From: an uncultured Alphaproteobacteria bacterium | GTDB lineage: Bacteria; Pseudomonadota; Alphaproteobacteria; Rs-D84 | Reading direction: 5' to 3' | Assembly: GCA_937903135.1 (NCBI GenBank) | Contig: CALDAH010000002.1 | Location: forward strand, 1 to 52,724 | DNA: 52,724 nucleotides | Shown: piece after piece, positions 14,956-23,927 of the stretch | Numbering within the stretch: the stretch's first letter is position 1 | How the letters are laid out: every line of letters begins with the position of its first letter | Notes under the pieces: model-generated | What the model saw: the letters and a program-made list of their open reading frames with translations, nothing else | Databases searched by the model: none | Told to the model about the DNA's origin: nothing | Position numbers and translations under genes: made by a program

Positions 14956-17900
14956 TTACCCCTGTCCGTTTTCTTTCTTGTTCGGCATAGACTGCATCGC
15001 GAAATGCGCGATATATTTTTTCAATTCGCTTTTATAACGATTGTTATCTTTTGCCATGTCAACCAAATGCTCGTAATTCGGATTTGCTGCACGGGCCGCA
15101 CCAAATCTGCGTTCGGTTTTCAAGAAATCTTCCAGCGGCGCCGGGTTATCAACACTTGAATCCATCATTAACGGATTCTGGCCCGATCCGATTAATCGCG
15201 GATCAAAACGATACAGCGGCCACGCGCCGGTCTGAACCATCTGGGATTGATGTTCCGGCCCGTTCTGCAGTGCATAACCGTGCGCAATACACGGGGCATA
15301 TGCCAATATAATTGACGGCCCGGGGTAGCTTTCGGCTTCGCGGAATGCGCGTATGGCCTGGGCCTGATTTGCCCCCATCGCAACCTGGGCAACGTACGCG
15401 CCGGACATCATTGCGATCATCCCCAGATCTTTCTTGGCGTGTTCTTTGCCGCCGATGGCAAATTTCATACTGGCCCCGAACGGCGTAGATTTTGACTGCT
15501 GCCCGCCAGTATTTGAATATCCCTCTGTATCCAATACCAAGATATTTATATTCTCACCGCTATGCAATATATGATCCAGGCCACCATACCCGATATCATA
15601 TGCCCATCCGTCGCCACCGATAATCCATACGGATTTTTCAACGATTTCCCCGACTAAGCTTTCGGCCATACGGGCACGCGGATCATTAATTCCGGCCAAT
15701 GTTTTACGCAGATCCGATGCAATTGCACGCTGACGCGCCGCGTCTGTTTCTTTAAAGATATCCTCAACATTCGGGATATTTAATTCGAACAAAAGCCCTT
15801 TTAATGTATCGCGTTTTTGATTTAATGCCAAACGCATCCCCAGCCCGTATTCCGCGTTATCCTCGAATAACGAATTAGACCACGCCGGCCCGCGTCCCGC
15901 GGCATCACGTGTCCATGGTGTTGTCGGCAAATTCGCCCCGTAAATAGACGAACATCCCGTCGCATTTGCGACAACCATCCGATCACCGAATAAATGCGCC
16001 AGCATACGAACATATGGTGTTTCGCCGCACCCCGCGCACGCGCCCGGGAATTCAAAATAATGCGGCAACAGCTCTACGTGCTTTGGTATATTCAGGTTAA
16101 GCTTTTCGCGCGGCATATCGGGCAATTTTTCGGCCGCGTCAAATGCCGCCTGATTTTTTGCCGCATCCGCGAACGGGACCAGTGCCAGTGCCTTTACCGG
16201 GCAGTTATTAACGCATATATTGCACCCGGTACAATCCGCCGGTGATATGTTCAGCGTGAAATACATATCTGCCCCCAGTTCCGGTGTTTTCATCGGAACG
16301 ACGATTATGCCATCGGCACGTGCCGCATCAGCCTGTTCGGGGGTCATAACCTTAATCCGAATCGCGGCATGCGGGCACAGCATGGCGCATTTACCACACT
16401 GAATACATTTAGATAAATCACACGTTGCAACCCTGTCGGATATTGCGCGTTTTTCATACTTAGCCGTCCCGACCGGATACTGACCGCCGCCGAATTGGCC
16501 GTCTATGCGAAAACGCGATACCGGGATACTGTCCCCGCGCTGTGCGGCAATTTCCCCCAGTGTCCCTGCGATTTCCGCAGGCGCATCGGCCGTCATTGCC
16601 GGCACGAAATCAGGCGCAAAGTTTGAAACCGACGACGGCAATTTGTACTCGGTTAAAAATTCCCCTGCCCGGTCAACTGCGGCCCAGTTGGCCTCTACGA
16701 CATCCATGCCTTTTTTCTTATATGTTTTTTCAATCGCCGCCTTGGCCGCATCGGCCGCCACATCCGGATTAATAACATCGGTCAGGTTAAAGAAATTTAA
16801 CATAATAAACGTATTAATTCTATTCCCCAGCCCCAGCTCGGCCGCGGCGCGATTCGCATCCAGGAAATAAACCTTTGCGCGCATTCTGATTAAATGTTCC
16901 TGACTATCGCGCGGCAGATTTGCAAACGCCACATCCGGCGCCATGGATGTATTAATCATAACCGTCCCGCCCGGGCGCAGACCACGGAATATATCAAACC
17001 GCTGGGCAATCATAAAATTAGAAACGCTAATAAAATCCGCGACCTCTATTAAATACTGGCTTTGGATCGGTTTATCCGAAAAACGAATATGCGACGCGGT
17101 CAGCCCGCCTGATTTTTTAGAATCATAAACAGCGTATGACTGCGGATACAGATCAGAATTTTCCCCGACAATTTTTACGATATTTTTAACCGCCCCAACC
17201 GTCCCATCAGACCCGATTCCATATAAAATTGCGGTTTTAAACCCTGGATCTTCTACGGCGAACGCAGGGTCTGTTTTCAGCGACAGCCCCGTCAGGTCGT
17301 CATCAATTCCAACGGTAAAGTCATGATGCAGCGTGGCCCGCATCAGGTTTTCGTATACCGCCTTTACGTCGCGTGGCTTAAACTCTTTTGACCCCAGTCC
17401 ATATCGGCCACCGAATACCTCGGCCCGGTCGCCAATAACTGTTTTTACATCCTGATATAACGGCTCGCCGATACTGCCCGGTTCTTTTGTTCTGTCCAAT
17501 ACGGCGATTCTTTTTACTGTCGCGGGCAACGCATGTAAAAACGCATCGCGTGGGAATGGGCGATATAAATGAACCTTTACCAGCCCGATACCGCGCGGCA
17601 GATGCGGTAATGTTTCCTCGATCGTTTCGCATGCACTGCCCATGGCAACGATAACATTTTCCGCCGCCGGATCACCGACATAGTCCACCAGGTTATATCT
17701 GCGCCCGGTAAGCTCTGCGAACTTATCCATACACTGCTGAACAACCTCTGGCGTTTTGATATAGAGTGGGTTTGCCGCCTCGCGCCCTTGGAAATAAACG
17801 TCCGGGTTCTGGGCCGTTCCGCGAATCGTTGGGTTATCAGGCGTCATGCCGCGGGCACGATTTTCTAAAATTAAATCATCGGGCAGTAACGCATGCAAAA

Positions 17901-18462
17901 CATCGTCATCAATACGCGTTAGCATGGATTCTTCGTGACTGGTCCGGAATCCATCAAAGAAATGCAGGAACGGGACACGTGTCCGCAGCGTTGCGGCATG
18001 GGCGATTGCCGCCATATCGTGGGCCTGTTGCACATTATGACTCGACAGCATCGCAAACCCTGTTGAACGGACGGACATAACGTCGCTGTGATCGCCGAAT
18101 ATTGACAGCGCATGCGTTGCCAATGCGCGCGCAGCAACGTGCATAACGAACGGTGTCTGTTCCCCTGCAATCTTATACATATTAGGGATCATTAATAACA
18201 ACCCCTGGGATGCGGTAAACGTGGTGGCCAATGCCCCCATCTGTAACGCGCCGTGCATTGCGCCGGCGGCCCCGCCTTCTGATTGCATTTCAATTATCTG
18301 CGGTATTGCGCCCCAGATATTCTTTTTATGCTGAAACGACCATTCATCCGCCAGTTCCCCCATGGTACTGCTTGGCGTAATTGGATAAATCGCCGCAAAA
18401 TCTACACATCTATAGGCAACATCGGCCGCTGCCCAGTTTCCATCAACAATTAACTTTGCCAT
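14956..18462 (-). CDS. nifJ: Pyruvate:ferredoxin (flavodoxin) oxidoreductase
   Basis: This 1168-residue single-chain enzyme oxidatively decarboxylates pyruvate with CoA to acetyl-CoA, passing electrons to ferredoxin or flavodoxin. The domain order is complete: pyruvate-binding N-terminus ('YPITPSSTMGELADEW'), CoA/gamma domain, two 4Fe-4S clusters at about residues 680-760 ('CIQCGKCAMLCP', 'CTGCNICVNNCP'), then the thiamine diphosphate domain ('GACAGCGETPYVRML', 'ATGCSSIYGANLP', 'GGDGWAYDIGYGGLDH', 'LDTEGYSNTGGQQSKSTP'). The length is normal. The enzyme is oxygen-sensitive and points to anaerobic metabolism. The ribosome site is GAAGGAAG, the promoter is described separately, and it is a single-gene unit. 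Confidence 0.97.
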   Translation of the reverse strand: MAKLIVDGNWAAADVAYRCVDFAAIYPITPSSTMGELADEWSFQHKKNIWGAIPQIIEMQSEGGAAGAMHGALQMGALATTFTASQGLLLMIPNMYKIAGEQTPFVMHVAARALATHALSIFGDHSDVMSVRSTGFAMLSSHNVQQAHDMAAIAHAATLRTRVPFLHFFDGFRTSHEESMLTRIDDDVLHALLPDDLILENRARGMTPDNPTIRGTAQNPDVYFQGREAANPLYIKTPEVVQQCMDKFAELTGRRYNLVDYVGDPAAENVIVAMGSACETIEETLPHLPRGIGLVKVHLYRPFPRDAFLHALPATVKRIAVLDRTKEPGSIGEPLYQDVKTVIGDRAEVFGGRYGLGSKEFKPRDVKAVYENLMRATLHHDFTVGIDDDLTGLSLKTDPAFAVEDPGFKTAILYGIGSDGTVGAVKNIVKIVGENSDLYPQSYAVYDSKKSGGLTASHIRFSDKPIQSQYLIEVADFISVSNFMIAQRFDIFRGLRPGGTVMINTSMAPDVAFANLPRDSQEHLIRMRAKVYFLDANRAAAELGLGNRINTFIMLNFFNLTDVINPDVAADAAKAAIEKTYKKKGMDVVEANWAAVDRAGEFLTEYKLPSSVSNFAPDFVPAMTADAPAEIAGTLGEIAAQRGDSIPVSRFRIDGQFGGGQYPVGTAKYEKRAISDRVATCDLSKCIQCGKCAMLCPHAAIRIKVMTPEQADAARADGIIVVPMKTPELGADMYFTLNISPADCTGCNICVNNCPVKALALVPFADAAKNQAAFDAAEKLPDMPREKLNLNIPKHVELLPHYFEFPGACAGCGETPYVRMLAHLFGDRMVVANATGCSSIYGANLPTTPWTRDAAGRGPAWSNSLFEDNAEYGLGMRLALNQKRDTLKGLLFELNIPNVEDIFKETDAARQRAIASDLRKTLAGINDPRARMAESLVGEIVEKSVWIIGGDGWAYDIGYGGLDHILHSGENINILVLDTEGYSNTGGQQSKSTPFGASMKFAIGGKEHAKKDLGMIAMMSGAYVAQVAMGANQAQAIRAFREAESYPGPSIILAYAPCIAHGYALQNGPEHQSQMVQTGAWPLYRFDPRLIGSGQNPLMMDSSVDNPAPLEDFLKTERRFGAARAANPNYEHLVDMAKDNNRYKSELKKYIAHFAMQSMPNKKENGQG

Positions 18463-18494
18463 TTGTTTTCTTCCTTCGAATTAATACCGGATGA

Positions 18495-18523
18495 ATAATA
18501 GCCACAATTTATACCTAAGGCAA
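18495..18523 (-). promoter_or_regulatory. Promoter of nifJ
   Basis: On the minus strand TTGCCT (18518-18523) and TATTAT (18495-18500) are 17 bases apart, about 33 bases upstream of the ATG. No FNR-type TTGAT-N4-ATCAA box is seen beside it. Confidence 0.6.
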
Positions 18524-18543
18524 GAGTTTGTTAAAAACACACC

Positions 18544-18572
18544 TTGACAAAAGCCCTATTTAAGTCTATATT
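18544..18572 (+). promoter_or_regulatory. Sigma70-type promoter of the 18615 gene
   Basis: TTGACA (18544-18549), a 17-base spacer and TATATT (18567-18572) lie 42 bases upstream of the start codon. Confidence 0.75.
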
Positions 18573-18614
18573 AGTTATACATAAGTCAAGCGGCAATAAC
18601 CAAAGGAGCTCGCG

Positions 18615-19226
18615 ATGACCTTTACCGAACTAGCACAGCAGATTTCAGATGAACGGCTGGGCCAAATAATAAAACAAGGCAGCAGCTTCGTCCCGGACGG
18701 GCCGTGGGAATTCGGGGTTCAGCGCGCATGGGCAACACTCCAAAGCCAGGCCGAAAAATATAAAAGCATCACAGCCGCAAAAAAGAACCCCACAATTATT
18801 ATTACAGACGATATAGTACCTACATATTCAATTACCCCTGTTATAAAACCCATAGCCGACCCGCTAAAACGCAGGGATTTATTCGTAAAATTTACAGATA
18901 TTTATATTCAGGATACATTTTATAACAAAAGCAACGGAAAAATTGCAGGCTTTCGCCGCCGTATTAACGAGGCGATTTCCGACGCCCGGCAATGCGCCGA
19001 AAGCACCCTGGACTTTGCAATAGTAGGAGCTGCTTCCAATAACCTGCCAACGATATTCATTCACATTGACTGCCCGGATAATATTGTTTATCCGAACGCC
19101 GAGAGTATTATTGAAACCCTGCGGTCCGCAGTCAAAAGTGGAATTCAAATTGAATTACGCAATAATCGCACACCGAACAGCGCGATATCGGCCATTATTC
19201 AATCAATCGCCGGACGCGAACGCTAA
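18615..19226 (+). CDS. Hypothetical cytoplasmic protein
   Basis: This 203-residue protein is not recognised. No signal peptide or transmembrane segment is seen. It mixes helix-rich parts ('FRRRINEAISDARQCAEST') with hydrophobic strands ('FAIVGAASNNLPTIFIHID'). An AAAGGAG ribosome site precedes the ATG, a consensus promoter lies upstream and a strong terminator follows. It is an independent transcription unit on the far side of nifJ from the equally unrecognised 14419 gene. I find no convincing sequence similarity between the two. Confidence 0.83.
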   Translation: MTFTELAQQISDERLGQIIKQGSSFVPDGPWEFGVQRAWATLQSQAEKYKSITAAKKNPTIIITDDIVPTYSITPVIKPIADPLKRRDLFVKFTDIYIQDTFYNKSNGKIAGFRRRINEAISDARQCAESTLDFAIVGAASNNLPTIFIHIDCPDNIVYPNAESIIETLRSAVKSGIQIELRNNRTPNSAISAIIQSIAGRER

Positions 19227-19232
19227 TAAAAA

Positions 19233-19257
19233 ACGGGGCAAACGCCCCGTTTTTTTA
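19233..19257. terminator. Terminator after the 18615 gene, shared with ctpA
   Basis: ACGGGGC (19233-19239) pairs with GCCCCGT (19244-19250) over AAAC. A T run follows on the plus strand and an A run precedes, so it can act in both directions. The ctpA stop lies at its right edge. Confidence 0.9.
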
Positions 19258-20697
19258 TTTCTTTTTATCTGATTTTTTTGAATCATTTTTTTTATCCGTG
19301 CCCGCATCCTGATTGTCCGCGGCATCACCTAATGGGCTATTATCCGCCGCCACGTCCGCGGCCGCCGCGGCATGGGATTTAAGTTTTGACATGGCGCAAA
19401 CCATATCCATTGCACGCTGCAGCTGGTAATCCAGGGCGTCTTTTTCCTCGTCTGTTAATTCTTTTTCTGCCCCGTCATCGGATTTTTTATCATCCTTGTC
19501 CTTTTTCTTGCTAACGTCGTTTTTTAATGAATTCTTAAACGACGCTTCTGAATACATACTCTGTCTTTTTTCTAAAACCTCTATCTTGCTCTGCAATACC
19601 TCTACGTCCGGCGTAATCCCTTCGTTTTGAATAGACCGACCGCTTGGCGTATAATACCGCGCGATTGTAATATGGATCGCGGTCCCGTCGCCCAGTGGCT
19701 TTTGCTGCTGAACGCTGCCCTTGCCAAAGCTCTGTGATCCCATAACCAGCGCACGGCCATTATCCTGCAACGCGCCGGCGACGATTTCCGATGCCGATGC
19801 CGAACCGTGATTTATTAACACAACCACGGGTTTTCCGCCCGCCATATCCCCGGGCCGCGCATAGCTGCGTTCAATATCCGATTTTTCCTTACCACGCGTA
19901 GATACGATCTCGCCCCCGTCCAGGAATGCGTCCGATACATCAATCGCGGCGGTTAAATACCCCCCGGGATTATTTCGCACATCTAACACATACCCGATAA
20001 CCTTTTTCTTCTCCAGCGCGGTTATTGCATCGCGCAGTTCTTTGGCGGTCGTCGCCCCGAAATCAGATATACGAATATATCCTATTTTTTGATCATCGTC
20101 ATCGGCATTTGCGATATTTTTTTCTTCAAACTTAACAGATTTAACCTTAATAATTGCACGTTTTAGTGTAATATCACGTGGTTCTGCGCCATCGGATATA
20201 ACGGTCAGCTTAACCTTTGTCCCGGGCCGACCCTTCATTTTTTTTACGGCCTGATTCAGGGTTAAATCAAACACCTGATCCCCGTCAATATGTGTAATAT
20301 AGTCCCCGGCCTTAATCCCGGCCTTTTCTGCGGGCGTATCGTCAATTGGGGATATTACGCGAACTGCCCCGCGGTCGCTGGTTATCTGAATCCCCAGACC
20401 GCCGAATTCCCCGTGGGATTTTTCGCTAAATTCCTTAAAATCATCCGCCGATAGATATGATGAATGCGGATCCAGCGCCCCGAGCATTCCGTTCATTGCG
20501 GCCTCAAGCATCTTTTTTTCGTCGGCTTCTTCCACGAAGTTATCCCGGGCGACCTCGAATACCAGTGCCAGTTTTTTTAGCTCTTCGTAAATCTGTTCAT
20601 CGGTTAAATGAACCACGGGTTCTTTTTTAACCTTTTCTGCGCCGAATGCCATAACCGGTGTGATTAATACAACTAATAATAACAGTTTTTTAATCAT
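19255..20697 (-). CDS. ctpA: C-terminal processing serine protease (S41 family)
   Basis: This 480-residue periplasmic protease has a signal peptide (first 20 residues) and an N-terminal helical cap ('AALDPHSSYLSADDFKEF'-type region). A PDZ domain follows ('GGLGIQITSDRGAVRVISP', 'AGIKAGDYITHIDGDQV'), then the S41 catalytic core. The Ser lies in 'NHGSASASEIVAGALQD' (near residue 300) and the Lys in 'SFGKGSVQQQKPLGDGT' (near 323), giving a Ser/Lys dyad. The last 100 residues are an unusual low-complexity tail alternating Lys/Asp-rich and Ala/Asp-rich stretches. It removes C-terminal tails from envelope proteins and often works near EnvC/NlpD-type murein regulators, one of which lies two genes upstream. 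Confidence 0.93.
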   Translation of the reverse strand: MIKKLLLLVVLITPVMAFGAEKVKKEPVVHLTDEQIYEELKKLALVFEVARDNFVEEADEKKMLEAAMNGMLGALDPHSSYLSADDFKEFSEKSHGEFGGLGIQITSDRGAVRVISPIDDTPAEKAGIKAGDYITHIDGDQVFDLTLNQAVKKMKGRPGTKVKLTVISDGAEPRDITLKRAIIKVKSVKFEEKNIANADDDDQKIGYIRISDFGATTAKELRDAITALEKKKVIGYVLDVRNNPGGYLTAAIDVSDAFLDGGEIVSTRGKEKSDIERSYARPGDMAGGKPVVVLINHGSASASEIVAGALQDNGRALVMGSQSFGKGSVQQQKPLGDGTAIHITIARYYTPSGRSIQNEGITPDVEVLQSKIEVLEKRQSMYSEASFKNSLKNDVSKKKDKDDKKSDDGAEKELTDEEKDALDYQLQRAMDMVCAMSKLKSHAAAAADVAADNSPLGDAADNQDAGTDKKNDSKKSDKKK

Positions 20698-20761
20698 ATG
20701 CCTTTCCCCTTGCCATATAATATTTAAATATAAATAACAGATAAACCATAAAACAAAACCT

Positions 20762-20803
20762 GCGTCACCGCAAGCCTGTTTTTATAAGAATAACAATAAA
20801 ATA
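20762..20803 (-). terminator. Possible weak terminator after the transglutaminase-like gene
   Basis: On the minus strand AAAAC ... TGCG-GTGA-CGCA ... GTTTTGTTTT can fold into an interrupted hairpin followed by Ts. The internal loop makes it weak. Confidence 0.35.
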
Positions 20804-20809
20804 TAAAAT

Positions 20810-21340
20810 TTACCGCATCAGAGAATTTTTACGAACAATTTCCCCATATTCGAGCCCGATTGAATCTGCAAAATAAAATGCGTCTGGGAATTCAAAATCA
20901 CCACGAACCGTTTCCCCCAGGTTATATGGTATATCAATATATTCGCCGTGTTCATCAACGAATTGATCAAATGTTAAATCCAACCGTTCCCCCGACCGAA
21001 CATGTTCCAGCCATGCATGAGTCCCGTAATTTCGCAGGTTTCTAAATTGCCGAAATGCCCACTGTTTTGACCCATCAGACGAAACGAAAATATTTGCCCA
21101 TACATAGCTAGCCACGACACAAAAACCGGCCGAGAACAATGCATGTGATGAATATAATTCTTCAAAATCATTATTTAATATGTGCCGACGAATATTTGGA
21201 TTACGAAATGCATCACGGAAACGTTTAACTGTCTCGGCGATATCATACGGCGTACTTTGCACAACAGCCGCAGACATATTTGATGCATAGTTAATAAGCT
21301 TTTGCGTCGCAATATCGTATTTTTGTATTTTATCTTGCAT
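20810..21340 (-). CDS. Transglutaminase/cysteine-protease-like protein, cytoplasmic
   Basis: I do not recognise the family of this 176-residue protein. It shows the motif order of a transglutaminase-like fold: Cys74 in 'AGFCVVASYVWANI', His108 in 'THAWLEH' and Asp121 in 'ERLDLTFDQF', resembling the family patterns C-x(n)-HAWxE-x(n)-DxT. No signal peptide is present. The start is taken at the ATG 21340; a TTG at 21352 is in frame, and neither has a clear ribosome site. A good promoter (21382-21410) lies upstream. It sits between genes for an EnvC-like protein and CtpA, which are normally neighbours, so it looks like an insertion. Catalysis is inferred from motifs only. Confidence 0.7.
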   Translation of the reverse strand: MQDKIQKYDIATQKLINYASNMSAAVVQSTPYDIAETVKRFRDAFRNPNIRRHILNNDFEELYSSHALFSAGFCVVASYVWANIFVSSDGSKQWAFRQFRNLRNYGTHAWLEHVRSGERLDLTFDQFVDEHGEYIDIPYNLGETVRGDFEFPDAFYFADSIGLEYGEIVRKNSLMR

Positions 21341-21381
21341 AAAAAAACTCAATGTTTGGATTAGGCATATATTTTACCATA

Positions 21382-21410
21382 TTTTTAATCGTTTTTCTCG
21401 TATTTGTCAA
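21382..21410 (-). promoter_or_regulatory. Promoter of the transglutaminase-like gene
   Basis: Minus-strand TTGACA (21405-21410), a 17-base spacer and TAAAAA (21382-21387), about 40 bases before the ATG. Confidence 0.6.
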
Positions 21411-21476
21411 CGCCAATAAAAACGTTCCTTTAGATTCAGCGTTATAAAATCAGCAGTGCTTGCGGCGGGCTGGCAA

Positions 21477-22571
21477 CTACTCCTTAAACAATCGGGCCGG
21501 ATCAACGGCGGCGTTACCGCGGCGTACCTCCAGATACATCTCGGGCCGATCAGGATTCATCCGACCGATCGGTTCGCCGGCCAAAACCTCTTGCTCCAGC
21601 GCGACGTCAATATTCCCAAGGTTAGTCATAACGGTATTATATCCGTTTTTATGTGACATAATCACAACCTTGCCGAATCCGCGGAATGCATCTGCAAATT
21701 TAACCACACCATCGGCCGGGGCCATTACCAACGCATCACCGCGCGTACGAATGCGCCATCCGTCCGAAACCAGCCCCAGCGCCGTTTTTTCACCATAGCG
21801 AACGACCACACGACCACGCACCGGCAGATTCAGACGACGACGCGAAAAACGCGCATCACTTGACATCTTTGAACTGCCGACGCCGGCCGATAGCTCGGAT
21901 ATGCTTTTGGCGCGATTTGACAGATCACGTAATTTCTTTTGCAGTGCCGCCTGCTCGTTTTTCAGCTTTTCATTCTGGGCACTGCGCGTGCGCAATAATT
22001 TATCCAACTGATTCTTTTCCTTTGCATAACGTTTCGCGCTGCGATCCAGCTTTTCTTTTTCTATCGCACGCTGATTTCGCGCCTCTTCCAGGTCACGGAT
22101 TTTTTCATTCGCAGATTTAATCTCTTCGTCAAAACGTTCGGCCGCGCCTGATAATACCGCGGACGTTAAAACATATTCATGCATCGTTGCCGCGTCAAAA
22201 CTCGGGTGGGCGGCGACAAACAAAATACTGGCCGCCGCATCGGCAATTCGTTCCTGGTTTTTAACCAATTCCCGCGATAGTGCGTCAATCTCGGCATCCA
22301 GTTCCGATATTTTACGCGCGATATTACTGCGCTGTTCTTCCAGTGAACTTACCTGATCCGCGGCACGAACTAGTTTCTTTTTTGTCTGGGCAATATCCCG
22401 ATCGGATGTTTTTACCTGCTGGGTTAGTTTTTTATTTTCCTGCTCGGTTTTTTTAATCTGTGACTGAATCTGGGATAACTCTGTTGCGGCCCGGGCCGTA
22501 TATCCGCCCGCCGCGGTGATAAATACAGCAATTATAATTAAACGAAAAAATCTGAAAATCCCCAATTCCAT
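21477..22571 (-). CDS. EnvC-like murein hydrolase activator (coiled coil plus degenerate LytM domain)
   Basis: This 364-residue exported protein has a signal sequence (about residues 1-28) and two long coiled-coil stretches (about 30-120 and 135-225). A C-terminal LytM/M23 domain follows (about 250-364). The zinc ligands of active M23 enzymes are missing: the expected H-x-G-x-D is 'GWRIRTRGDALV', the YAHL motif is 'VMTNLG', and HLHFE is 'EMYLEVRRG'. This is the EnvC pattern, in which the dead LytM domain activates cell-wall amidases at division. It shares strand and neighbourhood with ctpA. Stop at 21477; the coding start is very close to its promoter. Confidence 0.85.
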   Translation of the reverse strand: MELGIFRFFRLIIIAVFITAAGGYTARAATELSQIQSQIKKTEQENKKLTQQVKTSDRDIAQTKKKLVRAADQVSSLEEQRSNIARKISELDAEIDALSRELVKNQERIADAAASILFVAAHPSFDAATMHEYVLTSAVLSGAAERFDEEIKSANEKIRDLEEARNQRAIEKEKLDRSAKRYAKEKNQLDKLLRTRSAQNEKLKNEQAALQKKLRDLSNRAKSISELSAGVGSSKMSSDARFSRRRLNLPVRGRVVVRYGEKTALGLVSDGWRIRTRGDALVMAPADGVVKFADAFRGFGKVVIMSHKNGYNTVMTNLGNIDVALEQEVLAGEPIGRMNPDRPEMYLEVRRGNAAVDPARLFKE

Positions 22572-22580
22572 TTCTGTGAT

Positions 22581-22609
22581 ATTCTATCAGTAACGAAAAA
22601 AAAATGCAA
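22581..22609 (-). promoter_or_regulatory. Promoter of envC-like gene, possibly giving a leaderless message
   Basis: Minus-strand TTGCAT (22604-22609), a 17-base spacer and TAGAAT (22581-22586). The ATG at 22571 is only nine bases after the -10, so transcription would begin at or beside the start codon. No ribosome site is present. Confidence 0.55.
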
Positions 22610-22628
22610 TCACAGCCGGCAAATAAAA

Positions 22629-22648
22629 ATCGGGCATATCTGCCCGAT
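22629..22648 (-). terminator. Terminator of tyrS
   Basis: Minus strand ATCGGGCA-GATA-TGCCCGAT followed by TTTTAT, starting one base after the tyrS stop. Confidence 0.9.
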
Positions 22649-22649
22649 A

Positions 22650-23861
22650 TTAGTGCGTAATTACACGGATGAATATTTTCTTGCCCTTTTGAACCATAAT
22701 CTCGTTCGCGCGGGCAACAATATATCGTGGATCGGTAATCTTTTCCCCGTTAATCTGAATTCCGCCCTGTTCTACCATACGGCGTGCCTCGGACTTGGAT
22801 GCGAATAAACCGATCGCGACCAATAAATCCAATACCCCCATATCCGCAGGCATATCTAAATCAAACGTCGGGGCGTTTTTCGCATCCCCGCCACCAAATA
22901 ATGATACCGCGGTTTCTGCGGCCGCCACGGCGGCGGTTGTGCCGTGTGCAATCTCGGTCGCGGCGAACGCCAGACGCTTTTTCGCCTCGTTTAATTCTGC
23001 GCCCTGCAGCGCGGATAAACGCGCGATTTCATCCAACGGAATCTCGGTAAATATTTTTAAGAATCGTTCAACCAGATCATCGGGCGTATTACGAAAATAT
23101 TGGTAATATTCATACGGCGACGTTTTATCTTCGTTTACCCATATTGCATTCCCGGCGGATTTTCCAATCTTGTTCCCGGCGGCATCGGTAATCAGCGACG
23201 TGGATAAAACAAATGCTTCCTTGCCCAGTTTTTTGCGGATCAGCTCTATGCCCATAATTGCATTTCCCCATTGATCCGCGCCACAGGTCTGTAAAATACA
23301 GCCGTATTGTTTATAAAGGGTTAAAAAATCAACGGCCTGGAACGTCATATAGTTAAATTCCAAAAACGTCATACCATTATCCAGGCGTCGTTTTACACTT
23401 TCCATTGATAACATACGCGGGACGGTAAAATCTGTTCCGAAATCACGCAGAAAATCCAGATGGCTGTAACCGCGCATCCAGTCATAGTTATCAACCATAA
23501 TTGCATCAGACGGCCCGTCGCCAAATTTAAAGAACTTAGAATATGATTTTTTTAACCCTGCGACATTTTTTGCCAAAACTTCTTCGGTCATCATCGGGCG
23601 ACCGGAATCACGTCCGGACGGATCACCAATTCGTCCCGTTGCGCCCCCGACCAGTGTTATCGGACGGTGTCCGTATTTTTGCAGCCAACGCATCATCATA
23701 ACCGGAACCAGATGCCCGACATGTAACGAATCCCCGGTCGGATCCGACCCCAGATATGCAGTAATTCGTCCAGCATTTAATGCATCACGCAGCCCATCCA
23801 TATTAGATGATTGGTTTATAAACCCACGCTGTTCCAATTCATTTAATAATTCATTTTGCAT
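22650..23861 (-). CDS. tyrS: Tyrosyl-tRNA synthetase
   Basis: This 403-residue class I synthetase charges tRNA-Tyr. The nucleotide-binding segment 'AYLGSDPTGDSLHVGHLVPV' contains the HIGH motif as HVGH. Specificity residues lie in 'QTCGADQWGNAIMGIELIRK', the KMSKS loop is KIGKS ('AGNKIGKSAGNAIW'), and a C-terminal S4 RNA-binding domain runs from about residue 335 ('KSEARRMVEQGGIQINGEKI'). The start at 23861 is chosen because AAAGGG lies seven bases upstream. An upstream in-frame start at 23891 would add ten residues without a ribosome site. Ends at a strong terminator. Confidence 0.96.
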   Translation of the reverse strand: MQNELLNELEQRGFINQSSNMDGLRDALNAGRITAYLGSDPTGDSLHVGHLVPVMMMRWLQKYGHRPITLVGGATGRIGDPSGRDSGRPMMTEEVLAKNVAGLKKSYSKFFKFGDGPSDAIMVDNYDWMRGYSHLDFLRDFGTDFTVPRMLSMESVKRRLDNGMTFLEFNYMTFQAVDFLTLYKQYGCILQTCGADQWGNAIMGIELIRKKLGKEAFVLSTSLITDAAGNKIGKSAGNAIWVNEDKTSPYEYYQYFRNTPDDLVERFLKIFTEIPLDEIARLSALQGAELNEAKKRLAFAATEIAHGTTAAVAAAETAVSLFGGGDAKNAPTFDLDMPADMGVLDLLVAIGLFASKSEARRMVEQGGIQINGEKITDPRYIVARANEIMVQKGKKIFIRVITH

Positions 23862-23927
23862 ATATTTACCCTTTGCCATGAATAATAGCAAAGTTTTCCA
23901 TGATATGCAACCTGGGAAATCTAAAAA

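Noticed and set aside
18463..18614. FNR-type anaerobic regulator box before nifJ
   Set aside because: No TTGAT-N4-ATCAA-like sequence is present in the divergent region.
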